Source: Halomicrobium salinisoli (GTDB taxonomy: Archaea > Halobacteriota > Halobacteria > Halobacteriales > Haloarculaceae). From it: a DNA stretch of 64,000 nucleotides. The notes beneath the pieces were generated by a model. The model was not told where the DNA came from. It worked only from the letters and a program-made list of their open reading frames with translations, and made no database searches. Every line of letters begins with the position of its first letter. Within the stretch, counting starts at the first letter, position 1. Below are positions 1 to 9,406 of the stretch, one piece after another. Location: NCBI RefSeq assembly GCF_020405185.1, contig NZ_CP084463.1:992001-1056000 (forward strand), given 5' to 3'. A program made the translations under genes and the position numbers.

Positions 1-787
1 CCAGGGCCTCGGGGCCGTTCACGCCGTCGGGAGACTCGTAGAGCCAGACGACGTACTCGTCGCGGTAGGAGTCGTGGGAGGTGAGACAGACGATCTTCTC
101 CTCGCCGTCCTCGGGGAAGCCGAAGCGGTCGTCGACCTCGATGTCGAAGGTGTTGACCCGGGGGCTGGCGCTGGCCGCGACGGGTTCGACCTCGCTGTGG
201 TGGACCCGCAGGGCGCCGTCGTCGTCCTCGCGGACGGGCAGGCGGACGCCGCTGGTGATCCCCTTGTCGATCAGGAAGCGGTTGGGGAAGAGGATGTCCG
301 CCTCGTAGTGCTCGAAGTCGTCGCGGATCCGGCCCACGTCGCGGGGCGTCTGTCCGAAGATCTTGACGAGACGCTCCCCGCGGATTGACTCGTAGGGCTC
401 GCCGTCGTCGTCGGCCTCCTCCCAGCCCGTGATGCTGTCGTACTGGCGGAGGCGGTCGGCGTCGACGTTCTCGGCCGGGGCGTAGAAGTACGGCTGGAAG
501 TCGTACACGCGCGCGTGAACGGCCTCCTCGTCGTCGGTCCGCCCGAAGACGTGCATGACGGGGTACTCGTCGTCCCCCGAACCCTCGATGGTGTAGTCGA
601 CCTGCGTGACTGCGATCTCGACGCTGTCGTCGACCTCCGGGAAGAGGTGGTCGCTGGCGTCGACGACGTCGGCACCGCCGCCACCGCCGTCGCCGGCCAC
701 GGCACGGGCCTCCTCGGCCGCGTCCCGCCCGTCGTCCCCGCCGTCGTCGACGAACGCGTCCAGGCCCTGCTGGCCCTCGTCGGTCAT
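1..787 (-). CDS. polB: DNA polymerase B family, N-terminal part (truncated by window edge)
   Basis: Replicative or repair family B DNA polymerase. Only the first 262 residues are in the window; the reading frame is open to base 1. The visible part is the acidic N-terminal domain followed by the start of the 3'-5' exonuclease domain. The ExoI motif FDIEVDD is seen with Asp215 and Glu217, which would bind catalytic metal. The start ATG at 787 is supported by a TATA-like TTTTTATC at 812-819, 25-32 nt upstream, the usual leaderless spacing. A Gly/Asp-rich linker covers about residues 12-45. The polymerase palm and any inteins, common in haloarchaeal PolB, lie outside the window. Confidence 0.92.
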   Translation of the reverse strand, partial: MTDEGQQGLDAFVDDGGDDGRDAAEEARAVAGDGGGGGADVVDASDHLFPEVDDSVEIAVTQVDYTIEGSGDDEYPVMHVFGRTDDEEAVHARVYDFQPYFYAPAENVDADRLRQYDSITGWEEADDDGEPYESIRGERLVKIFGQTPRDVGRIRDDFEHYEADILFPNRFLIDKGITSGVRLPVREDDDGALRVHHSEVEPVAASASPRVNTFDIEVDDRFGFPEDGEEKIVCLTSHDSYRDEYVVWLYESPDGVNGPEAL

Positions 788-811
788 AACGTGGCGTCGT
801 TCGGGATGCCC

Positions 812-819
812 GATAAAAA
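812..819 (-). promoter_or_regulatory. TATA-like box of polB
   Basis: TTTTTATC on the minus strand, 25-32 nt upstream of the polB ATG. This fits a leaderless haloarchaeal transcript and decides the start. Confidence 0.5.
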
Positions 820-895
820 CAGCGACGGTCCGGCGAGGGCCGCCGAAGCCAGAAGGTATTTGGTAACCCGTGGCATACCATCGGTCGACGTCCCC

Positions 896-1078
896 ATGTC
901 GAACCACGCACGTGCCGACGACGAGGCGGAGGAACTGCGCTCCGAACCCAGCCTGCCGAGCGCGGTCGAGTCGACCGAGACCTACGAGACCGACGAGGGG
1001 ACAGTGTTCTACGACGCCGAGAACCCGATGGCCTGGATCCAGGCCGCGTCACCGGTGGCGCTGGACGACGTCGCCTGA
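896..1078 (+). CDS. Small conserved haloarchaeal protein (DUF7331-like)
   Basis: A 60-residue acidic protein of unknown function. The C-terminal half (TVFYDAENPMAWIQ, then a short LDD tail) matches the pattern I recall for the haloarchaeal DUF7331 family; that assignment is from memory. No membrane segment or signal peptide is visible. It is divergent from polB, and a TATA-like stretch (TATTTGGTA, 857-865) sits about 31-39 nt before the ATG. A longer reading frame extends upstream into polB antisense and is not used, because of this promoter and because the conserved part starts here. Confidence 0.7.
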   Translation: MSNHARADDEAEELRSEPSLPSAVESTETYETDEGTVFYDAENPMAWIQAASPVALDDVA

Positions 1079-1192
1079 TCGGCGTCGGACCCGCAGACTC
1101 ACTGCGTCCGTCCCGCGATCCCGAACTCGCTTCACTCGGTTGGACGCGGACGGACCGTGAACGCTTTTCTTGCCGCCCGCGTAGCGGCCGCC

Positions 1193-1555
1193 GTGGTCGA
1201 CCCCGAGCGCCTCGACGAGAAGTCGCCCCACGAGCCCGAGGAGTTCGATCCGGAGAGCCTCGGGCCGGAGACGCCGGAGACCGACGCGCCCGGCGACGGC
1301 GTCGCCCCGGAGGTCCCGTCCGCGCCGGAGTTCGACGCCGAGGACCTCGACCCCGAGGTCGGCGCCCTGTTCTGGAAGCTCGTCCTCGTGTTCAACGCCT
1401 CGGTGTTCGCGCTGGCCGTCGGGCCGATGGTCGCCTACTTCCTCGGCGACGTCCGGCGCGGGGGCCTGATCTTCGCCGTCGGTCTGGCCGGCTTCGCGTA
1501 CGGCGTCGTTCGGTACTACCAGTTCCAGCGCAACCGGGACGAGGACGCGGCGTAG
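1193..1555 (+). CDS. Small membrane protein (DUF7322-like)
   Basis: A 120-residue protein with a long acidic Pro/Glu-rich N-terminal tail (about residues 1-55) and two predicted membrane helices near residues 62-82 and 88-106, ending in a basic RNRDEDAA tail. It resembles the haloarchaeal DUF7322 family as I remember it; function unknown. I chose the GTG at 1193 because a T-rich box (CTTTTCTTG, about 1164-1172) lies about 27 nt upstream, giving a leaderless transcript. The upstream ATG at 1157 would overlap that promoter. Confidence 0.65.
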   Translation: MVDPERLDEKSPHEPEEFDPESLGPETPETDAPGDGVAPEVPSAPEFDAEDLDPEVGALFWKLVLVFNASVFALAVGPMVAYFLGDVRRGGLIFAVGLAGFAYGVVRYYQFQRNRDEDAA

Positions 1556-1625
1556 TGGGCGAGACGCCGGCGTCCCGGATCGACGACCGGAACGGCTAAC
1601 CGCGGCGGCGCGCTAGCCGCCCTCG

Positions 1626-2048
1626 ATGCGAACCGTCGAGGACCCCGAGGGCGACCGGTACCTGCTCGTCAAGGAGTCCGGCGAGTCCAGCCTCGTCCGT
1701 GACCCCGAGACCGGCGCGGAGCGACACCTCCCCAACGACGACCTCGAACCAGTCGCCGGCGAGTCGCCGCTGGTCACCGCCGCGGGCGCCGTCGACGAGT
1801 CCCTCCGGCGGGTCCTGACGGCCGTCCCCGACGAGCGGGCGCTGGGACTCCTGCTCGAACTCGACGAGCGGGGACCGCTGGACGTCCACGTCCTGCTCGA
1901 TTCCTACGACCTCTGCGAGAGCGACCTGCACGGCCTCGTCGCCGAGTTCCGGGCCGCCGGGCTCGTCGAGGAGGCCGACGTGACGGGGCGGCGCGGCTAC
2001 CGGACGACCGACGAGGCCAGCGGAGCGCTGGATCGGCTACGGGAGTAG
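1626..2048 (+). CDS. Winged-helix-like haloarchaeal protein (DUF7346-like)
   Basis: A 140-residue soluble protein. The N-terminal about 45 residues look like a small beta domain (MRTVEDPEGDRYLLVKESG). The C-terminal half reads as a winged helix-turn-helix: LGLLLELDERGPLDVHVLL, then LHGLVAEFRAAGLVEEADV and RGYRTTDEA, the wing and recognition-helix pattern of archaeal regulators. The family matches what I recall as DUF7346. Target unknown. The gene is convergent with rad50, with about 33 nt between the stop codons. Confidence 0.65.
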   Translation: MRTVEDPEGDRYLLVKESGESSLVRDPETGAERHLPNDDLEPVAGESPLVTAAGAVDESLRRVLTAVPDERALGLLLELDERGPLDVHVLLDSYDLCESDLHGLVAEFRAAGLVEEADVTGRRGYRTTDEASGALDRLRE

Positions 2049-2081
2049 CCGTCGAGAAAGCGGTCAGAAAAACGGAGGCCG

Positions 2082-4757
2082 TCAGTCGGCCAGTTCCGCC
2101 AGGGCACCGGCCCCGACGCGCTCGACGGAGGAGCGGTTCGTGGTCGCGTCCTTCTCCACGCGGACCAGGGCGTCCGCCGCCCCCACGAGTTCCTCGTCGT
2201 GACTGACGACCACGATCTGCTCGACGCCGACCTCGTCGCGCATGTACTCGATCAGGTCCAGCAGCTGTGAGACGTGACCGGAGTCGAGGAAGACGGTCGG
2301 CTCGTCGAGGATCAGCGGCGGCATCGGCGCGGCGCCCTCGATCCCCTCCGCGAGCAGGCGGTAGATGGCGCACCGCAGGCTGAGGTTGAACAGCGCGCGC
2401 TCGCCGCCGGAGAGCTGCTCGGGATCCAGCTCCTCGCCGTCCTTCTGGTAGACCGTCAGGCGGTACTCCCCGTCCAGCTCGATGCGCGCGTAGGAGTCGT
2501 TCTGGTACACCAGGTCGAACGTCTCGTTCAGCATCCGCTCCAGCGTCTCGACGTTGCGCTGGCGCAGTTCGGCGCGCAGGGAGCCGTACATCCGTTCGAG
2601 GTCCTCGGCCTCCTCGTACAGCGAGTCGAGCCGCTCGACGGCGTCGGCGAGCGCGTCGCGTCGCTCGCGCAGCTCCTCCAGTTCCTCGATCTCGTTCTCC
2701 ACGGCGCCGTGGCGGTTCTGTAGCTCGTCGCGCTTCGCCTCCAGGTCGTCCAATTTCTCGTCGGCCTGCTCGACGTAGTTCTCGGCGCGCTCCTTCTCCT
2801 GGCGGGCCTGCTCGATCCTGTCGTCGTCGAACTCCTCCTCGAGGGCCTGCTTCCGCTCGCGCTTGTCCGCCAGCCGCTCGCGGCGCTCGTCGTTGACCTC
2901 GCCCTTCTGGGACCGCTGCTCGCGCAGCCGTTCGAGGTCGTCCTCCAGGGAGTCGACGGCGTCGAGCAGGTCGTCGACGCGCTCCAGTCGGTCGCGGCGC
3001 TCCTTGATGTCCTGCTTTTCCTGGTTGCACTCCGCCACGGTGCTCCGGCAGTCTTCGGCCTTCTCCTCGGCCTCGGCCGCGGCCTCGCGCTTCTCCTCGG
3101 CCGCGGACTCGTGCTCTTCGGCCTCCTCCCGGAGCTGCTCGATCCGCTCCTCGTCGCCCTCGAGCCCGGACTCGCGCTCCTCGATCAGCTGCTCGACGTT
3201 GGCGCGGTTGTTCTCCAGCTGATCGAGCTTCGTCGCCGTCTCGTCCAGTTCTTCGGCGCGCTCGAGGCGCTCCTCCGCTTCCGCGACGGTCTCCCGGGCG
3301 TCGGAGAGGTCGGATTCGATCTCGCCGATCTCGTCCTTCAGGTCGCCGATCCGGTCGACGTGGGGCGACCCGTCGACGTCCTGGCCGCACTCGGGGCACT
3401 TGCCCTCCTCCCGGAGGTCCTTCGCCTCTTCGAGGGTCTCGCGCTCGTTGTCCAGCTTCGCCTCCAGTTCGGTCACGCGCTCGTTCGCCTCCTGAAGGTC
3501 CGCGGCGGCCTCCTCGCGGAACTCGCCCACGCCGTCGCGGTCGACCGGCGCGTCCTCGAAGCGTCCCTCGAGTTCGGAAATCTGCTCGTCGAGGTCGGAC
3601 AGCTGCTCGCGGCGCTCCGCGAGGCTCTCACGGGCCTCCGCCAGGTCGTCCTCGGTCTGTGCCGCCTCCTCGCGCTCGTCCTCGGCGCGCGATTCGAGTT
3701 CGTCCGCGCTCTCGCGGAGGTTCTCCGCCTCGCTCTCGTGTTCCTTCGCCTCGACGCTGGCCTCTCTGATCCGCTCCTGGAGCTCGTCCTCCCGCTCGTC
3801 GAGGTCGTCGATCAGTTCGCCGACGGCGTCGGGGTCGGCCTCGTCGAGGTCGCTCTCGGCGACGGCCGACTCCAGTTCCGACTGCCGCTCGGAGAGCGCC
3901 TCGCGCTTCTCGCGGATCCGTTCGTCCAGCTCGTCGCGCTCCCGCTCGGTCTCGGCGATGGTCTCCCGGAGGTCCGAAATGTCTTCCTCGAGTTCGTCCA
4001 GTTCCTCGCGCTTCTCCTCGTACTCCTCCAGCACCGACTCGGCGTCGGAGAGCGTCGTGACGGCTCGCTCCCGCTGTTCCTCGATGCGCTCGATCTCGGA
4101 CGCCACCTCGTTGATCTCGCTGGCCAGCGCGTTCAGGCTGTCGTGGAGGTCCTTCTCCTCTTTCTCCTCGATCTGGTCGTCCAGTTGCGAGAGGGCGCCC
4201 TGCTTGTCGTCGCGGACGCGGCCGACACCCACGCGGGCGTCGCTGGCGCGCTCGCGGTAGTCCTCGAGCTTGCCCAGCTGGAGGAGGTCGTCGAGCATGT
4301 CCTGGCGGTCGCCCGGCGAGGCGTTGATGAGCTTGTTCACCTCGCCCTGGCGGACGTAGGCGCAGTTGACGAACGCCTCGTGGTCCATCCGCAGGAGGTC
4401 GGTCACGTGACTCCGGACGGCGCGGGCGCCTTCGACGGTGCCGTCCGGCGTCTCCAGGACGCACTTGGCCGTCGTGGCGCGCTCGCCCGTCGCGCGGATG
4501 CGCCGTTCGACGTGGTAGTCCGCGCCCGCGTGCGTGAACCACAGTTCGACCTCGGCGTCGTCGGCGCCCAGCGACACCACGTCGTCCAGCGTCTCGTCCA
4601 GCGCCTTCGCGCCGTAGAGGGCGAAGAAGCAGGCCTCCAGCAGCGTGGACTTCCCGCTGCCGTTCAGCCCGTGGATGACGGTCACGCCGCGGTCCAGTCG
4701 CAGGTCGGCGTCGGCGTAGCACTTGAAGTTCTCGAGCCTGACGCGTCCGAACCTCAT
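2082..4757 (-). CDS. rad50: DNA double-strand break repair ATPase Rad50
   Basis: SMC-like ATPase that, with Mre11, tethers and processes DNA ends. The 891 residues show the full Rad50 plan: N-terminal ATPase half with Walker A GLNGSGKS (residues 30-37), a long Glu/Arg-rich coiled coil, a zinc-hook CPECG near residues 453-456 that would dimerise through zinc, a returning coiled coil, then the ABC signature LSGGERALF (about 780) and Walker B LILDEPT (about 816). It lies 13 nt downstream of the mre11 stop on the same strand, so the two form an operon. Length is normal for archaeal Rad50. Confidence 0.97.
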   Translation of the reverse strand: MRFGRVRLENFKCYADADLRLDRGVTVIHGLNGSGKSTLLEACFFALYGAKALDETLDDVVSLGADDAEVELWFTHAGADYHVERRIRATGERATTAKCVLETPDGTVEGARAVRSHVTDLLRMDHEAFVNCAYVRQGEVNKLINASPGDRQDMLDDLLQLGKLEDYRERASDARVGVGRVRDDKQGALSQLDDQIEEKEEKDLHDSLNALASEINEVASEIERIEEQRERAVTTLSDAESVLEEYEEKREELDELEEDISDLRETIAETERERDELDERIREKREALSERQSELESAVAESDLDEADPDAVGELIDDLDEREDELQERIREASVEAKEHESEAENLRESADELESRAEDEREEAAQTEDDLAEARESLAERREQLSDLDEQISELEGRFEDAPVDRDGVGEFREEAAADLQEANERVTELEAKLDNERETLEEAKDLREEGKCPECGQDVDGSPHVDRIGDLKDEIGEIESDLSDARETVAEAEERLERAEELDETATKLDQLENNRANVEQLIEERESGLEGDEERIEQLREEAEEHESAAEEKREAAAEAEEKAEDCRSTVAECNQEKQDIKERRDRLERVDDLLDAVDSLEDDLERLREQRSQKGEVNDERRERLADKRERKQALEEEFDDDRIEQARQEKERAENYVEQADEKLDDLEAKRDELQNRHGAVENEIEELEELRERRDALADAVERLDSLYEEAEDLERMYGSLRAELRQRNVETLERMLNETFDLVYQNDSYARIELDGEYRLTVYQKDGEELDPEQLSGGERALFNLSLRCAIYRLLAEGIEGAAPMPPLILDEPTVFLDSGHVSQLLDLIEYMRDEVGVEQIVVVSHDEELVGAADALVRVEKDATTNRSSVERVGAGALAELAD

Positions 4758-4770
4758 CGTCGTCCCTCCA

Positions 4771-6129
4771 TCAGAGGTACTCCTCCATGGTCGACTGGTC
4801 CTCCGGATCCTCGGCGGGCGAATCGCCCGTACTCTCCGCGTCGCCGTCGCCGGTGACCGACTGTTCTGCCCCGTCCGGGCCGCCGCGGTCGTCGGCCGTC
4901 GACTCCGCCCCGCCGTCGGCGGCCTCCACCGCGTCGTCGCCCCCGTCGATCAGGTCGTCGCCGGTCGTCGTCGCGGCTCCGTCGTCGGGGACGTCGGCTT
5001 CACCCTCCTCCGCGGGAGCGGGCGCGAACGCGTCTGCGTCGCCGTCGTCGACCAGCTCCCGGACGCGGTCCTCGACGGCGTCGGCGACGTTGGCGTCGGC
5101 GACCTTCGAGGCGCGGATCGTCTCGTCGAGGTCGCGGGCGGCCTCGCTCAGGCCGAGTTCGCGGACGCGCTGGCGGACGGCGTCGTCGGGATCGGCGAAG
5201 CTCACCTCCGTCCCGCTTTCGTCGGCGAACTCGCGGTGGTCGGTGACGCGGGCGACCAGCGCGCCCCGGTCGAGGGCGAACTCCTCGACGGCGGCGGGAG
5301 TGATCGGATCGCCGGCGCCGTCGACGTGGACGATCACGACGGCGTCTTCGAGGTCGTGCTGGCCCACGCGCTCGCGCACGCGGTCGACGCCCTCGCCCTC
5401 GGCGAGGTCGACCTCGACGTAGACGAACTCCCGGGTGTCCAGGCCGCGGCGGGCGATGGCGACGTCGCCCTCGAAGGTGACGACGTTGTATCCGCGGTCG
5501 TCGCGCTCGTCGGCGCTGGCCCGCTCGGTCGACCCGCAGTAGGTGAGCCAGGTGTCCTCGACCTGCTTCGTCTCGGCGGCGTGCTCGTCGCCGAGCAGGA
5601 GCGCGTCGAAGTCGACGGTCGCCTCCGCGAGTATCTCCTCGGCGTCCCAGGTGCCGTAGTCGAACGGCTTGAACTGGCCGTGGGTCACCAGCGCCGCGTG
5701 GTCGGCCTCGTGGGGCGCGAAGTCGTACTCGAGGGCCTCGCGCTGCGAGCGCGGGACGTAGTCCAGCCCGTAGAAGGCCACGTCCCCGACGACGGTGGGC
5801 TCGTCGTCGAGCCGCGTGGCCAGCCCCATCGAGGCGAAGAGGTCGAGCCACTGCGCGTCGCGCTTGGCCTCGTGGTTGCCGACGACGGCCAGGAAGGGGA
5901 CGCCGGCGTCGTCGAGCCTCCTGAGGACGTCCAGCGTGTCGAGGACGTCGGTCAGCGTCGGCCGGCGGTCGTGGAAGAGGTCGCCGGCGTGGACCACGGC
6001 GTCGACGTCCCCGTCGACTGCGTCCGCCGCCACCTGTCGGAACGCCGCCACGAAGTCCTCGCGGCGCTCGGGGACGTGGTACTGCTGGTACCCCAGGTGC
6101 GTGTCCCCGGTGTGTATCACCCGCGTCAT
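4771..6129 (-). CDS. mre11: DNA repair nuclease Mre11
   Basis: Mn-dependent 3'-5' exo/endonuclease partner of Rad50. The phosphoesterase motifs are in order: GDTHLGY (Asp9, His11), HAGDLFHD (Asp50), GNHEAK (Asn85, His86), a THGQF histidine, and LLGDEHAAE, where haloarchaeal Mre11 has GDEH in place of the usual GHxH. The catalytic domain covers roughly residues 1-240 and the capping domain follows to about 350. The last about 90 residues are an acidic, Gly/Asp/Glu-rich low-complexity tail, typical of a halophile, ending MEEYL. It is first gene of the mre11-rad50 operon. Confidence 0.97.
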   Translation of the reverse strand: MTRVIHTGDTHLGYQQYHVPERREDFVAAFRQVAADAVDGDVDAVVHAGDLFHDRRPTLTDVLDTLDVLRRLDDAGVPFLAVVGNHEAKRDAQWLDLFASMGLATRLDDEPTVVGDVAFYGLDYVPRSQREALEYDFAPHEADHAALVTHGQFKPFDYGTWDAEEILAEATVDFDALLLGDEHAAETKQVEDTWLTYCGSTERASADERDDRGYNVVTFEGDVAIARRGLDTREFVYVEVDLAEGEGVDRVRERVGQHDLEDAVVIVHVDGAGDPITPAAVEEFALDRGALVARVTDHREFADESGTEVSFADPDDAVRQRVRELGLSEAARDLDETIRASKVADANVADAVEDRVRELVDDGDADAFAPAPAEEGEADVPDDGAATTTGDDLIDGGDDAVEAADGGAESTADDRGGPDGAEQSVTGDGDAESTGDSPAEDPEDQSTMEEYL

Positions 6130-6241
6130 TTTCCTCCCGCTTGGTCACCGCCGCCTAAAGAGGTTCCGCGACCGCGGTGAAACTGTAGGATCACCTGAAT
6201 CCGGGGTAAGACGGGGTTGTTCTCGATCCGCGGAGGTCGCG

Positions 6242-6298
6242 TGTCGTTCGCTTCGTTCACGCTCGTTCGCTCTGTTCACGCTCGTTCGCTCTGTTCAC
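6242..6298. repeat. Three tandem 19-nt repeats
   Basis: Two exact copies of GCTCGTTCGCTCTGTTCAC (6261-6279, 6280-6298) follow a degenerate copy (6242-6260). The repeat overlaps the last codons and the stop of the minus-strand gene at 6276-6587, so part of that protein's C terminus is encoded by repeat. Such GTTCGCTC/GTTCAC arrays are common near gene ends in haloarchaea; role unknown. Confidence 0.8.
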
Positions 6299-6587
6299 GG
6301 TCGAGAGCGGAGTGCGCGACCTCGCGGAACTCCCGGAACGCCGACAGGGCGGCTCTGCCGTCGCTCGCGGTCGCGCTGAGGTCCGTCTCCGCCCGCGCCA
6401 CTGCGCGTTCGAGTTCGGCCAGCCCGACCTCCTCGACGAAGGCGGCCGCCGCGTCCAGGTCGTCGACGGCGGCGTCGGCGCGCTCGATCGTCTCCCGATA
6501 CTCGCCCCCGGCGTCGTCCGGCGACGGCTCCTCGCGGCCGCCGGCCAGGGACCGCAGCGCTCGCTTGACTGTCGCTTCGTCCGGCAC
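6276..6587 (-). CDS. Small helical haloarchaeal protein, unknown function
   Basis: A 103-residue protein that looks almost all-helical, Ala/Glu/Arg-rich, with no cysteines and no membrane segment. I do not recognise a named domain. It sits between mre11 and a winged-helix regulator on the same strand, and could belong with the mre11-rad50 neighbourhood, though about 150 nt separate it from the mre11 start. Its last seven residues lie inside a tandem DNA repeat, so the C terminus probably varies between strains. Confidence 0.6.
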   Translation of the reverse strand: MPDEATVKRALRSLAGGREEPSPDDAGGEYRETIERADAAVDDLDAAAAFVEEVGLAELERAVARAETDLSATASDGRAALSAFREFREVAHSALDREQSERA

Positions 6588-6661
6588 GGGGACGACTGTC
6601 GCTCGATCGGTGAAAAACCTCGGCGTCGACCGGGCGGGGAGAACCGGGCGTGGAGGACGGA

Positions 6662-6931
6662 CTACGACTCGATCGTCAGCGTGTAGACGCGCTTGCGCGC
6701 GTCGGCGAAGGAGAACCGCGAATCGACGACGCCGACCTCCTCGAGTCGGTTGAGGGCGTACCGGACCGTGCGGGCCGGCAGCAGCGTCTCGTCGGCGAGC
6801 TGGCTCTGGGTCAGGGTGTCCTCGTACTCCAGTACCTTCGCGACGAGCTTCGCGCTCGGGGGCAGGTCGCTGACGGCGTCCCAGCCGTCCTCTGGCGCCT
6901 CGGACGTCCCGGAGAGTTCGGTCGCGCTCAT
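6662..6931 (-). CDS. Winged helix-turn-helix transcriptional regulator
   Basis: An 89-residue regulator with a single winged HTH domain: LPPSAKLVAKVLEYE, then LTQSQLADETLLPARTVRYA as the HTH and LNRLEEVGVVDSR as the connecting helix, then a wing RKRVYTLTI. This is the MarR/TrmB-like pattern of small haloarchaeal regulators. The start is the ATG at 6931; a longer frame upstream runs into an AT-rich promoter-like stretch and was not used. It is divergent from pan (7119), so it might act on that promoter region, but no operator is evident. Confidence 0.8.
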   Translation of the reverse strand: MSATELSGTSEAPEDGWDAVSDLPPSAKLVAKVLEYEDTLTQSQLADETLLPARTVRYALNRLEEVGVVDSRFSFADARKRVYTLTIES

Positions 6932-7118
6932 GGTACCTCCCCGTACCGGATACAGCCTAATAATATTTCCCGTTCTCGAATATGCGTTTGAAGAATCTCG
7001 CGGCAAAGTTCGTCACCGTTTCCCCGGGTTCAGCCGACATTTATTCCCGTTCCTGGATCCGTGACAGGAACTAACCCTACCCGAAGCCTCATAACGGCTG
7101 GCCCGCTAGCCGGGTGTA

Positions 7119-8333
7119 ATGACTGACACCGTCGACGACGTCGATCTGCCGTACGACGACGACGCGTCGCAGCAGGAGAAAATCGAGGCGTTGCAGGAGC
7201 GCCTCGAGGTGCTGGAGGACCAGAACGAGGAGATGCGCGACAAGCTCCTCGACGCCAACGCCGAGAACAACAAGTACCAGCAGAAGCTCGAGCGGCTCAC
7301 CCACGAGAACAAGAAGCTCAAGCAGTCGCCGCTGTTCGTCGCCACCGTCCAGGAGCTGACCGAGGACGGCGTCGTCATCAAGCAGCACGGCAACAACCAG
7401 GAGGCGCTGACCGAGGTCACCGACGAGATGCGGGACGACCTCGAACCCGACGACCGCGTCGCGGTCAACAACTCCCTCTCCATCGTCAAGAGCCTCGACG
7501 ACGAGACGGACGTCCGCGCCCGCGTGATGCAGGTCGACCGCAGCCCCGACGTCACCTACGCCGACATCGGCGGCATCGAGGAGCAGATGGAGGAGGTCCG
7601 TGAGACCGTCGAGCTCCCCCTCAAGAGCCCCGAGATGTTCGAGGAGGTCGGCATCGACCCGCCCTCTGGCGTCCTGCTGCACGGCCCGCCGGGCACCGGC
7701 AAGACGATGCTGGCCAAGGCCGTCGCCAACCAGACCGACGCCACCTTCATCAAGATGGCCGGCTCCGAGCTGGTCCACAAGTTCATCGGCGAGGGCGCCA
7801 AGCTCGTCCGTGACCTCTTCGAGCTGGCCCGCCAGCACGAGCCCGCCGTCATCTTCATCGACGAGATCGACGCCATCGCCGCCAAGCGGACCGAGTCCAA
7901 GACCTCCGGCGACGCCGAGGTCCAGCGGACGATGATGCAGCTGCTCTCGGAGATGGACGGCTTCGACGAGCGCGGCGAGATCCGGATCATCGCCGCCACC
8001 AACCGCTTCGACATGCTCGACCGCGCCATCCTGCGCCCCGGCCGGTTCGACCGCCTCATCGAGGTTCCCAAGCCCGACCGCGACGGCCGCGTCCAGATCC
8101 TCAAGATCCACACCCGCGACATGAACGTCGCCGACGACGTCGACTACGAGGCCCTCGCCGACGTCGCCGACGAGGCCTCCGGCGCCGACATCAAGGCCCT
8201 CTGCACCGAGGCCGGCATGTTCGCCATCCGCGACGACCGCACCGAGGTCGAAATGGCCGACTTCGAGGACGCCTGGGCAAAGATCCAGGACGAGGAGTCC
8301 GAGGACGAGGACGTCTCCAAAACCTTCGCCTAA
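7119..8333 (+). CDS. pan: Proteasome-activating nucleotidase (AAA+ ATPase PAN)
   Basis: Hexameric ATPase that unfolds substrates for the 20S proteasome. The 404 residues show an N-terminal coiled coil (about 17-65), an OB domain (about 70-145), then the AAA+ domain with Walker A GPPGTGKT (189-196), Walker B IFIDEID (Asp248, Glu249) and the second region of homology AATNRFDMLDRAILRPGRFD. The C terminus is KTFA, a variant of the HbYX tail with Phe in place of Tyr. An intergenic hairpin element starts one base after the stop. Haloarchaea usually have two PAN paralogues; which one this is cannot be decided here. Confidence 0.96.
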   Translation: MTDTVDDVDLPYDDDASQQEKIEALQERLEVLEDQNEEMRDKLLDANAENNKYQQKLERLTHENKKLKQSPLFVATVQELTEDGVVIKQHGNNQEALTEVTDEMRDDLEPDDRVAVNNSLSIVKSLDDETDVRARVMQVDRSPDVTYADIGGIEEQMEEVRETVELPLKSPEMFEEVGIDPPSGVLLHGPPGTGKTMLAKAVANQTDATFIKMAGSELVHKFIGEGAKLVRDLFELARQHEPAVIFIDEIDAIAAKRTESKTSGDAEVQRTMMQLLSEMDGFDERGEIRIIAATNRFDMLDRAILRPGRFDRLIEVPKPDRDGRVQILKIHTRDMNVADDVDYEALADVADEASGADIKALCTEAGMFAIRDDRTEVEMADFEDAWAKIQDEESEDEDVSKTFA

Positions 8334-8462
8334 CCACCTTTTTACTTCGAGGGGTCGCCGGAGGCGACCCCTCTCGCAAAAACGTGGGCGAAAAACGGCT
8401 CCGAGACGCGCCTTCGGCGCGCTCGGAGTGAACCGCGCCTCACTTCGTTCGGCGCGGATGCT
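8334..8462 (+). repeat. Modular 3'-end hairpin element, copy 1
   Basis: Starts directly after the pan stop codon. Order: block A CCACCTTTTTACTTCG (8334-8349), a 10-bp hairpin with GGA loop (8350-8372), block B CAAAAACGTGGGCGAAAAAC (8377-8396), a hairpin (stem 8399-8405/8422-8428), then block C GTGAACCGCGCC...GGCGCGGATGCT (8428-8462), itself a hairpin. The blocks recur at 42415-42602 and 46041-46185 with different but still self-paired stems. T-runs on both strands suggest a two-way transcription terminator or a processed 3' RNA; function is inferred only. Confidence 0.8.
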
Positions 8463-8486
8463 GTCTGCGAGTAGTCGGTCCGACGA

Positions 8487-9278
8487 TCACTCCGCCTCAG
8501 CCTCGTAGGTCACCTGGACGTCGGCGCGGACGGTGATCGGGCCGCTGTCGATGGTCGTGCCGGCGTCGGCCTGCTCCAGGGCGACGGCTCCGCCGCCGCT
8601 CTGGTAGAACTGCTGGCTGGTCGAGATGGACTCGACGCCAGTGATGGTGAGCCCCTCGGTGCCGGCGAGCGTCTCGGCCTCGGTGCGGGCCCGTTCCATC
8701 GCCTGCTGGAGGGCCTCCTGGCGGAGGGCCTCGCGGTCCTCGTCGGCGAGGCGGAACTGGACGCCGCCGATGGCGGTGGCCCCGTTCGCGACGGCGACGT
8801 CGACGAGTTCGCCGACGCGGCTCCGGTTGTCGACGACCAGTTCGAACGACTGGCTGGCGCGGTAGGTCACGGCGGACTGGTTCGTTCCGTTCGCCGGCCG
8901 CTGAACGACGGGCCCGTCAGGTTCGTCGGGCCGGACCTGCTGGAGGTCGTAGCCGGTCGTCCGGAACTGGTCCTCGCTGACGGTGGCGTCGGTGAGTGCC
9001 GCGCGCAGTTGCGTCACGTTCCGTGCGAGCGCGGTCGTCGCTTCCGCGGGCGTGTCGCCGGTAGCGGCGGACTCGACGTACACGACTGCGGTCATCGGTT
9101 CGCCGGCGGCTTCGTCCGAGGCCGAGACGGAGACGGTCGTTACGGACGCGTTCACGTCGGTGCTCGCGTCGTTGCCCGCGTCTTGCGCGGCCGCGGGCGC
9201 CGCGGGAACGACGGCGAGGGCCGCGACCACTGCGGCGGTCACGGCGACCGAGAGGAGTCGCTGGCGATGGACGTCCAT
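8487..9278 (-). CDS. Secreted SIMPL (DUF541) domain protein
   Basis: A 263-residue exported protein. Residues 1-31 form a Sec-type signal peptide with an Ala/Val-rich core (AAVVAALAVVPAAPAAAQ). The rest matches the SIMPL/DUF541 family: VTTVSVSASDEAAGEP near the start of the mature part, a central repeated alpha/beta region, and ITVRADVQVTYEAEAE at the end. Bacterial relatives sit in the periplasm or outer surface and are linked to stress, but the biochemical role is unknown. It is convergent with pan, separated by hairpin element copy 1. Confidence 0.85.
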   Translation of the reverse strand: MDVHRQRLLSVAVTAAVVAALAVVPAAPAAAQDAGNDASTDVNASVTTVSVSASDEAAGEPMTAVVYVESAATGDTPAEATTALARNVTQLRAALTDATVSEDQFRTTGYDLQQVRPDEPDGPVVQRPANGTNQSAVTYRASQSFELVVDNRSRVGELVDVAVANGATAIGGVQFRLADEDREALRQEALQQAMERARTEAETLAGTEGLTITGVESISTSQQFYQSGGGAVALEQADAGTTIDSGPITVRADVQVTYEAEAE

Positions 9279-9406
9279 GCCGTCGAGACGGTGGCCCGGG
9301 ACTTTGTTACGCGGCGGCCGCTCAGTGGTAATCGGGGTTACGTCGGGCGGCGATCCGATAAGCTCGCGTTACCGACCGGTCGCGCGGGCGGGAACCGCCG
9401 GACGGT

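Noticed and set aside
2274..4856. Long open frames antisense to rad50
   Set aside because: Third-position GC makes antisense frames of coiled-coil genes stay open. They lack family motifs; rad50 has all.
4723..6180. Long frame antisense to mre11
   Set aside because: It has Val/Gly/Arg-rich composition typical of antisense frames; the real gene is mre11.
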